From Verrucomicrobiales bacterium (lineage in GTDB: Bacteria > Verrucomicrobiota > Verrucomicrobiia > Limisphaerales > UBA1100): DNA of 6,000 bases. The position numbers and the translations under genes were made by a program. The stretch lies in the NCBI GenBank assembly GCA_002724615.1, contig PBPF01000176.1, forward strand, positions 1 through 6,000, in the 5' to 3' direction. Shown here piece by piece: positions 1 to 4,523 of this stretch (position 1 is the first letter of the stretch; each line of letters starts with the position of its first letter). The notes below the pieces were generated by a model that was not told the DNA's origin, ran no database searches, and saw only the letters and a list, made by a program, of their open reading frames with translations.

Positions 1-98
1 GAGTACACGTACAGAGGCGTGCCGTGCCGCTTCGCGAGGGACTCAATGGAAACGCCCTCGCAATACAGCTTGCCTCGCACGTAACGAAAATCATGCAT
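1..98 (-). CDS. lysA: Diaminopimelate decarboxylase, N-terminal part (partial, cut by window edge)
   Basis: Reading the minus strand from ATG at 98-96 gives 32 codons plus two bases. The peptide begins MHDFRYVRGKLYCEGVS and continues IESLAKRHGTPLYVY, with a probable Ser next. This is the usual opening of LysA: an M-H-x-F start, a G-x-L-x-C-E strand, then a short helix and the G-T-P-x-Y-V-Y-S strand that begins the PLP-binding alanine-racemase-like barrel. LysA decarboxylates meso-diaminopimelate to L-lysine in the cytoplasm. The PLP lysine and catalytic residues lie outside the window. The frame is open upstream only to a TGA at 131-129 with no other ATG, GTG or TTG start, so ATG 98 is the best start. 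No Shine-Dalgarno sequence precedes it. The gene lies 110 bases downstream of the coiled-coil gene on the same strand. A related PLP decarboxylase of the same fold (ornithine/arginine or carboxynorspermidine type) cannot be wholly excluded from 32 residues. Confidence 0.82.
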   Translation of the reverse strand, partial: MHDFRYVRGKLYCEGVSIESLAKRHGTPLYVY

Positions 99-104
99 GC
101 GCGC

Positions 105-132
105 GTTATGCCAAAGCGGGGGTTTTCTTCAA
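105..132 (-). promoter_or_regulatory. Possible sigma70-type promoter for lysA
   Basis: On the minus strand TTGAAG (132-127) and CATAAC (110-105) are separated by 16 bases. Each hexamer matches the TTGACA/TATAAT consensus at four of six positions. The predicted transcription start would fall at about 98, on the lysA start codon itself, which would give a leaderless or nearly leaderless mRNA. Matches of this quality occur by chance, so the call is weak. No stem followed by a T-run was found in 99-208, so read-through from the upstream gene is equally possible. Confidence 0.25.
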
Positions 133-208
133 GGGGAATCGAGGGTGGATTCAGTACCGGGCGAGCTATCCGTGGAACCGACGATGTTCATTCCCAGTAT
201 GGTGGGGG

Positions 209-1111
209 CTATTGCTGGCCTCGGAGCTTGGCGCGGGCCTCGTAGTACTCGGTGGCAGTGATTTCGTTTTTCAGGTACTTGTCCAGCAGTTCCTGCTTGC
301 GCTGCTCGATGGACTTGGCGGCATCCTGTTTCTCGGCGGCACGCGCTTTCTTGGCGATGTCCACAATTTTCTGGAGTGCCTCACGTTTGCTGACCTCGCG
401 CTGAACGGCCTCATTGAAGTCAGGGCTTTGCGCCGAACTCAGGCGGCGAACGGCCTCGTTGCGCGCCAGCCGACTAGCGGCGGCCGGCACACCCGTGACG
501 GTCTTGGCAAAACTTGTGTGCCCGCCAACCAGCCGATTGGGGTCGGGCGGCAGGTATTGCTGGTATGTCATCGGCAGTGCACCCTCCAGCTCTGGCAAGT
601 CGACGAGTTCCTGCACAGTGCTTCCGGGTCCTGCCTCAGCGGATTGGCGTGCGAGCCGCAGGGATTGATCACGGAAGTTCGGGTTCTCCAGTGCCATCTG
701 CTTGAGCAACGCCTCCACAGCTCGCTTTTCCGCCTCCTCCCGTTCACGTACAAACTTGGCCACTTCTTTGGCTTCGGCCAAAGCGCGTGCCTTGATGGAA
801 ACGATGTTGTCGCGCCGCAGGCGTTCCCGGGCGGCGAGTTGCTCGACCACTGAGTGCCGCTGCTCGGTGGCATCGATCAATGCCTGTAGTGCCTTTGCCT
901 TGGCAGCCCAGCGGCGCTTGATGGCGGCAAAGTCCAGATTGTGCGTGGCGGCCTCGCGCTTGGCGCGGCGTAATGCATCGGCGCGCGTCTGCCACTGTTC
1001 TGCGGCGGTCGGAGGCAACGGAGTCGTTGGGGCGTCCGCCCCGTTGATGAATGGGTGCAGACCAAGCCATAGCGTAAAGAATAAACCGCCGATGTATCCG
1101 GACTTGAACAT
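209..1111 (-). CDS. Exported coiled-coil protein of unknown function with SHOCT-like C-terminal tail
   Basis: This 300-residue protein is not recognised as a named family. The N-terminus has one Lys and then a hydrophobic stretch at about residues 6-22, followed by NGADA at 23-27, so it looks like a Sec signal peptide; the cut site is unclear because Pro28 would sit at +1 of an A-x-A cut. Residues about 36-140 are rich in Ala, Lys, Arg and Glu and look like a long helix or coiled coil. Residues about 141-215 form a less charged linker containing YLPPDPNRLVGGH (186-198). A second charged helical part covers 216-300. Its end, ELLDKYLKNEITATEYYEA (274-292), resembles the SHOCT short C-terminal domain. 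The start is supported by a GGAGG at 1118-1114, two bases before the ATG. The stop is TAG at 211-209. The gene lies 49 bases after the squalene synthase gene and may belong to the same operon. A role in the periplasm or envelope is inference. Long open frames on the opposite strand here look like shadows. Confidence 0.75.
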   Translation of the reverse strand: MFKSGYIGGLFFTLWLGLHPFINGADAPTTPLPPTAAEQWQTRADALRRAKREAATHNLDFAAIKRRWAAKAKALQALIDATEQRHSVVEQLAARERLRRDNIVSIKARALAEAKEVAKFVREREEAEKRAVEALLKQMALENPNFRDQSLRLARQSAEAGPGSTVQELVDLPELEGALPMTYQQYLPPDPNRLVGGHTSFAKTVTGVPAAASRLARNEAVRRLSSAQSPDFNEAVQREVSKREALQKIVDIAKKARAAEKQDAAKSIEQRKQELLDKYLKNEITATEYYEARAKLRGQQ

Positions 1112-1120
1112 AACCTCCCT
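1112..1120 (-). promoter_or_regulatory. Strong Shine-Dalgarno sequence for the coiled-coil protein gene
   Basis: The minus strand reads AGGGAGGTT directly before the ATG at 1111. The GGAGG core (1118-1114) is fully complementary to the 16S rRNA anti-SD sequence but only two bases from the start codon, closer than the usual five to nine. It fixes the start of this gene and shows that the organism does use Shine-Dalgarno sites, in contrast to the other starts in the window. Confidence 0.6.
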
Positions 1121-1131
1121 TGCGACAGGTT

Positions 1132-1160
1132 AGGATAAAACCGCCCAAACTCAACGGCAA
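1132..1160 (-). promoter_or_regulatory. Possible internal promoter before the coiled-coil protein gene
   Basis: On the minus strand TTGCCG (1160-1155) and TATCCT (1137-1132) are 17 bases apart, the ideal spacing. Each matches the sigma70 consensus at four of six positions. The pair lies in the only gap between the squalene synthase and coiled-coil genes, and a start near 1125 would leave a short leader containing the GGAGG site. Such matches are common by chance, so this is a candidate only. Confidence 0.22.
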
Positions 1161-2156
1161 TTAGGCTGCTGTGAACAACTTTCTCCACGCGCGGCGGAAT
1201 GGCAGTCGCAAGGTGGACCGGACAATGATGCCGCGCACCTCGGAGCGGGTAACCTTGATGCGCGGCGTGGGTAAAAGCGGGTTGGCCGCCTGCAACTTGT
1301 CCAGCGTACGGTTGCCCAGCAGGACGGGCCAGGCGCAAGCCAAGCGCAGGCGGTATTGATTAAAGGGGATGGTGTTTGTGTACCGCCAGCCGGCAGTCAG
1401 GTGGGCGCGGGCTCTTTCCAGCCATGACTTAAACACTGGCTCCAGTCTCGGCCAAGTGTCGGGTTCCAGCAGGTCGGCTGACTGTAAACCTGCCTTTTCC
1501 AGTGCGTCGGCGGGCAGGTAGCAGCGGCCATTGCGCAGGTCGCGCGGAATGTCGCGCAGCACGTTGACCAGTTGCAGACCTTTGCCGAAACGTGCTGCAT
1601 CGGAGAGGAAAGTATCCTCATCTAGATCCGCATTCGGAAAACAGTGGGTGCGCGTGATTCTCGTCCAGAATTCCCCCACGCATCCCGCCACGCGGTACGT
1701 GTAGTCTTCAAGCTCCCCTGAAGTCTGCAGGGTCTGCAGTTCACTGCCGTCGCCAAAGCGTCGTAGGTCCAGTTCCTGACCGCGCGTGATAGTTTCCAGT
1801 ACGAACAGCACTTGTCCGCGGTCGGTTGGCGAAAGGTCGTTCAGTAACTCAAGCGACTCGTGACAGCGCTCCAGTAGCACTCGCTCGCCGGGATTATCTT
1901 GCTGATCCAGCAGTTCGTCAAATTCCACCGGTAGCGCGTCCTCATAACGCACTCGCTCGCGGAACTGTCGAAGCTTCTCCACACGGTCATCCGGCGGGAC
2001 CAGCTCCGTGTCGGCGATCGTGTCCGCCGTGCGTGCCAACAGATATGCCAGTGCGATTTGCGGGCGCACTTCCCGCGGCAGCACGCGCAGGGTCAGGTAG
2101 AACGACCGGGAGACATCCCGGAGCACCGGCCCGAGAAGTTCATCCTTCGCCGACAT
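1161..2156 (-). CDS. Squalene/phytoene synthase family protein, probable squalene synthase
   Basis: The 331-residue protein belongs to the trans-isoprenyl diphosphate synthase (head-to-head) family. Visible marks are SRSFYLTLRVLP (16-27), a first DxxxD motif DTIAD (45-49), YTYRVAGCVGEFW (152-164) and a second DxxxD motif inside NVLRDIPRDLRNGRCYLP (198-215). The two Asp motifs bind Mg2+ and diphosphate. The family joins two prenyl diphosphates; the Y-x-x-x-V-A-G-x-V-G segment and the N-V-L-R-D...GRCYLP form suggest two farnesyl diphosphates giving squalene (or presqualene diphosphate), precursor of hopanoids or sterols. No transmembrane anchor is seen; the C-terminus (about 311-331) is basic and may touch the membrane. 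I chose the ATG at 2156-2154, one base after the argH stop, because the longer frame from 2225 adds 23 residues unlike the family and overlaps argH. Phytoene synthase is the main alternative. No hpnC, hpnE or carotenoid gene lies in the window. Confidence 0.88.
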   Translation of the reverse strand: MSAKDELLGPVLRDVSRSFYLTLRVLPREVRPQIALAYLLARTADTIADTELVPPDDRVEKLRQFRERVRYEDALPVEFDELLDQQDNPGERVLLERCHESLELLNDLSPTDRGQVLFVLETITRGQELDLRRFGDGSELQTLQTSGELEDYTYRVAGCVGEFWTRITRTHCFPNADLDEDTFLSDAARFGKGLQLVNVLRDIPRDLRNGRCYLPADALEKAGLQSADLLEPDTWPRLEPVFKSWLERARAHLTAGWRYTNTIPFNQYRLRLACAWPVLLGNRTLDKLQAANPLLPTPRIKVTRSEVRGIIVRSTLRLPFRRAWRKLFTAA

Positions 2157-2157
2157 G

Positions 2158-3600
2158 TCAGTGGCGAAGTTGGTGCTGCCAATGTGTGAGACGTCGTTGC
2201 AATTCCAGCGTGCCGGGCGCGCCAATGGATGTGCGGCGTTTCATCGCGGTTTTCAGGTTGAACACATCCAGTGCCTCCGCAGTGAGTTTCCGGTTTGCCG
2301 ACTTTAGCTCTTTGGCAGTCAGTTTGTTCAGTGGTTTGCCCAGTTTTTCCGATAGCGCCACAACCGAGCCCACCACATGATGTGCCTTGCGAAACGCCAT
2401 GCCCTGTTCCACCAGCCAGTCCACCAAGTCCGTGGCCAGCAGGTTGGGGTCACTCGCGGCCTTGGCACACGCACGCTTGTTCACTTCTGTGTCCCGCAGC
2501 ATTGCGGCGAGAATGCGTACTGTGGCGCGTACTGTGTCGCAGGTGTCGAAAAGCCTTTCCTTGTCCTCCTGCAAATCGCTGTTGTAGGTCAGCGGCAGGC
2601 CCTTGAGCATTGTCAGGAGCGAGACCAAATTACCGCACACGCGGCCGGTCTTGCCGCGTACCAACTCGCAGATGTCGGGATTCTTTTTCTGTGGCATCAA
2701 CGACGAACCTGTGGTGAATGCATCACCAATCTCGATGAACCCAAACTCCACACTTGACCAAAGCACAAGATCCTCACACAGGCGCGACTGGTGCACCGCG
2801 AGAAGCGCCGCCGCACCACAAAATTCCACGATGTAGTCGCGGTCGGCCACCGCATCCATGGAATTTTGGGTCATCATCGGTTTGCCGTGCGCGTCCACAA
2901 AGCCCAGTTCACGCGCCACAAATTCACGGTCGATCGGTAACGTGCTGCCCGCGATCGCTCCACTGCCTAGCGGGCAGACATTCACCCGCTCCAGACACTG
3001 CACCAGTCGCTCATAATCGCGTTCAAACATCTCCACGTACGCCAACAAATGGTGCGCCAGCGGTACGGGCTGCGCACGTTGCAGGTGGGTGTAGCCAGGA
3101 ATTACCACGTCCACGTACTCCTCGCCCAACTCCGTCAGTGCCAGTTGCAGATCGTGTGTCTCGTTGGCCAGAGCACAAATCTCGTCACAAAGCCAAAGTC
3201 GCGTGTCTAGCGCCACCTGGTCGTTTCGCGAACGGCCTGTGTGCAGCTTGGCTCCAGCGGGTACTCGTTCGGTCAGTGTTGCCTCGATGTTCATGTGCAC
3301 ATCTTCCAACTCTGTGCGCCACTTGAATCTGCCCTTTGTGATCTCGCGCGCGATTGAGTTTAGTCCGTCAATGATCGCGTCCCGCTCTTTGGTCGTTAAA
3401 ATCCCGATATGCTCGAGCATTCGTGCATGGGCGATGGAACCGGTGATGTCATACAGTGCCAGCCGCCGGTCAAAGCCCACCGAGGCCGTGAATGCGTTCG
3501 CCTCGCGCGCCGCGCCTTTGGCGAAGCGCCCGCTGCGGGCAGTGGATTTCTTGCTGGCCATGGGTGCGGCGAGCTTGCCGCTAAACAGGGAGGAAGTCAC
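2158..3600 (-). CDS. argH: Argininosuccinate lyase
   Basis: ArgH splits argininosuccinate into arginine and fumarate, the last step of arginine synthesis, as a cytoplasmic homotetramer. The 480-residue product carries the family marks in order: SGRF (23-26), EDVHMNIE (99-106), TGRSRNDQV (121-129), PGYTHLQRAQP (168-178) with the catalytic His172, and the fumarase/aspartase signature GSSLMPQKKNPD (298-309) whose loop serine is the catalytic base. YNSDLQEDKE (339-348) is also typical. The protein looks complete. The start is uncertain: GTG at 3600-3598 overlaps the previous stop as GTGA, while ATG at 3561-3559 would give 467 residues, closer to the usual length, beginning MASKKSTARSGRF. Neither has a clear Shine-Dalgarno sequence. 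The stop TGA (2160-2158) lies one base before the squalene synthase ATG. The gene is probably co-transcribed with both neighbours. Confidence 0.97.
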   Translation of the reverse strand: MTSSLFSGKLAAPMASKKSTARSGRFAKGAAREANAFTASVGFDRRLALYDITGSIAHARMLEHIGILTTKERDAIIDGLNSIAREITKGRFKWRTELEDVHMNIEATLTERVPAGAKLHTGRSRNDQVALDTRLWLCDEICALANETHDLQLALTELGEEYVDVVIPGYTHLQRAQPVPLAHHLLAYVEMFERDYERLVQCLERVNVCPLGSGAIAGSTLPIDREFVARELGFVDAHGKPMMTQNSMDAVADRDYIVEFCGAAALLAVHQSRLCEDLVLWSSVEFGFIEIGDAFTTGSSLMPQKKNPDICELVRGKTGRVCGNLVSLLTMLKGLPLTYNSDLQEDKERLFDTCDTVRATVRILAAMLRDTEVNKRACAKAASDPNLLATDLVDWLVEQGMAFRKAHHVVGSVVALSEKLGKPLNKLTAKELKSANRKLTAEALDVFNLKTAMKRRTSIGAPGTLELQRRLTHWQHQLRH

Positions 3601-4073
3601 GCCGGGAGTTCCCGGTCCAGTACCACCAGCTGTGTGCCAAGTGATTCCCCGACCTCAATCAACATAATACTGGCCGGATGCAAGCCTCGTGGTTGTGCGG
3701 CCGACCCCGGATTCAACCAGCGTAAGCCATCTGAGTCCTCGTCACATGGCATGTGCGTGTGGCCGAACACAACTACGTCCGGTTGATATTCCTTAATGGC
3801 CTCAGCGGCACTTCCGGTGGGTTTTGGATAATCCACAATATGGTGCAGTAGAAATTTAATTTCGCCACGTTCGAAGACCGCGGTTTCGGGCAGATCGATG
3901 CCGTGGTCGGTGTTGCCACGAACCGCGGTGACGGGGGCGATGCACTCCAGTTTTTGAATTACTGCCATGGGCCCAACATCGCCCGCATGCAGAATGTGCT
4001 CCACGCCGGCTAAAGCTGCCAAGGCCTCTTCCGGAACATGGCCGTGCGTGTCGGAGATGACCCCAATTTTCAC
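3597..4073 (-). CDS. YfcE/MJ0936-type metallophosphoesterase
   Basis: This 158-residue protein is a compact calcineurin-like phosphoesterase of the YfcE/MJ0936 group, which hydrolyses phosphodiesters with a two-metal centre. The metal ligands are visible in order: Asp8 and His10 in SDTHGH, Asp32 in HAGDVG, Asn54 in RGNTD, a His at 77 or 78 in LLHHIVD (most relatives have a T-H-G-type block here), and His105/His107 in GHTHMP. NPGSAAQPRG (121-130) is the usual motif after it. The length is typical and the protein has no signal peptide, so it should be cytoplasmic. The physiological substrate of this family is generally unknown. The start is GTG at 4073-4071, overlapping the lipoprotein stop by four bases (GTGA); the first residues MKIGVISDTHGH fit the family exactly. 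Its own stop overlaps the argH GTG in the same way. Confidence 0.92.
   Translation of the reverse strand: MKIGVISDTHGHVPEEALAALAGVEHILHAGDVGPMAVIQKLECIAPVTAVRGNTDHGIDLPETAVFERGEIKFLLHHIVDYPKPTGSAAEAIKEYQPDVVVFGHTHMPCDEDSDGLRWLNPGSAAQPRGLHPASIMLIEVGESLGTQLVVLDRELPA
3602..3615 (-). repeat. Short inverted repeat just upstream of the argH GTG start
   Basis: The plus strand reads ccggga-gt-tcccgg, a perfect palindrome with six-base arms. In the minus-strand mRNA it can fold to a five-pair GC-rich stem with a four-base loop, within the last codons of the phosphoesterase gene and ending one base before the argH GTG at 3600. It occupies the place where a ribosome binding site would be. It could hold the argH start closed unless ribosomes arrive from the upstream gene. 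A chance palindrome is also possible. Confidence 0.4.
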
Positions 4074-4438
4074 GGCGCTGTGGCGTTTTCGTTTGTTACA
4101 TAAATTGCTTTTCCCGAGATGCGCACGTGTCGGTCGAGAAACCCGCTGACCAGCACGACGCCATTGTTCTTCGGGTTGTCCAAGATCACCGCATTTGCGC
4201 CAACTCTTCCTGCTCGCCAGCGCAGGGCCCGTGTAGCTGCGTTGATGGCGATTTGCCCATGCCCGCCCGAGCGTGCGGAGACTGTGCCGATAGTCTCAAA
4301 TGATGCCGGAGCCGCTTTTAAGAGCTGTACATCGCTTGCTCGCACTGAGGCGCGTGGCTTGCCCGAGACCATTACCCGGCTGGACGCGCAGCCCATCAAC
4401 AGTCCCGCCAGAAGAATCGTCATCAAGATACGTTGCAT
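4070..4438 (-). CDS. Small lipoprotein of unknown function
   Basis: From ATG at 4438-4436 the product has 122 residues. It starts MQRILMTILLAGLLMGC: one Arg, a hydrophobic run and a lipobox-like LLMGC with the modified Cys at 17. Ala18 follows, not Asp, so under the proteobacterial sorting rule it would go to the outer membrane. The mature part contains FETIGTVSA (47-55), ALRWRAGRVGANAVIL (71-86) and GKAIYV (109-114). A strand ending in I-G-x-V, a helix ending in GANAV, and a final A-I-Y-V strand recall small bacterial lipoproteins of the RcsF/DUF4156/YbjQ type, but this is a resemblance only and I assign no function. The frame is open back to an ATG at 4498, which would add 20 residues that spoil the signal peptide, so I reject that start. 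It is the first gene of the leftward unit. No strong Shine-Dalgarno site is seen. Its TGA overlaps the next GTG. Confidence 0.78.
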   Translation of the reverse strand: MQRILMTILLAGLLMGCASSRVMVSGKPRASVRASDVQLLKAAPASFETIGTVSARSGGHGQIAINAATRALRWRAGRVGANAVILDNPKNNGVVLVSGFLDRHVRISGKAIYVTNENATAP

Positions 4439-4478
4439 TTCGTCAGCATACGGGCTAACCGCAAAAAGTAACGCCCAT

Positions 4479-4507
4479 TTGACACAGCTTCTCCCCATTG
4501 ATAGCGT
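4479..4507 (+). promoter_or_regulatory. Possible ileS promoter
   Basis: A perfect TTGACA (4479-4484) is followed after 17 bases by TAGCGT (4502-4507), which matches TATAAT at three of six positions. A start near 4514 would give ileS a leader of only about ten bases. The -35 hexamer and spacing are good but the -10 is poor. The region between the divergent starts is only 85 bases, so the leftward promoter must lie here too or overlap; I could not place it convincingly. Confidence 0.35.
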
Positions 4508-4523
4508 CCCGCCCTTGCCGCGT

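Noticed and set aside
34..61. Inverted repeat gcgaggg/ccctcgc with a 14-base loop, considered as a terminator
   Set aside because: It lies inside the lysA coding frame and has no T-run, so a chance repeat is more likely.
129..191. 20-codon minus-strand frame (ATG 191 to TGA 129) before lysA, as a possible attenuator leader peptide
   Set aside because: It contains no lysine codons, and no terminator/antiterminator pair is visible. The gap is also too short for a lysine riboswitch.
24..245. 73-codon plus-strand frame near the left edge
   Set aside because: It is antisense to the lysA start and the end of the coiled-coil gene and has no domain-like sequence.
212..853. 213-codon open frame on the plus strand, antisense to the coiled-coil gene
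   Set aside because: The minus-strand frame is longer and has a signal peptide, a Shine-Dalgarno site and helical composition; the plus frame shows none of these and is most likely a shadow.
2157..2225. Extended N-terminus of the squalene synthase from 2225
   Set aside because: The extra 23 residues are out-of-frame argH sequence, and the ATG at 2156 directly follows the argH stop and gives a family-like N-terminus.
4439..4498. Upstream ATG at 4498 for the lipoprotein
   Set aside because: The 20 added residues place a polar segment before the signal sequence, and the lipobox Cys fits the ATG at 4438.
4439..4523. T-box or other leader riboswitch before ileS
   Set aside because: The divergent gap is only 85 bases, and no T-box sequence or terminator stem is present.
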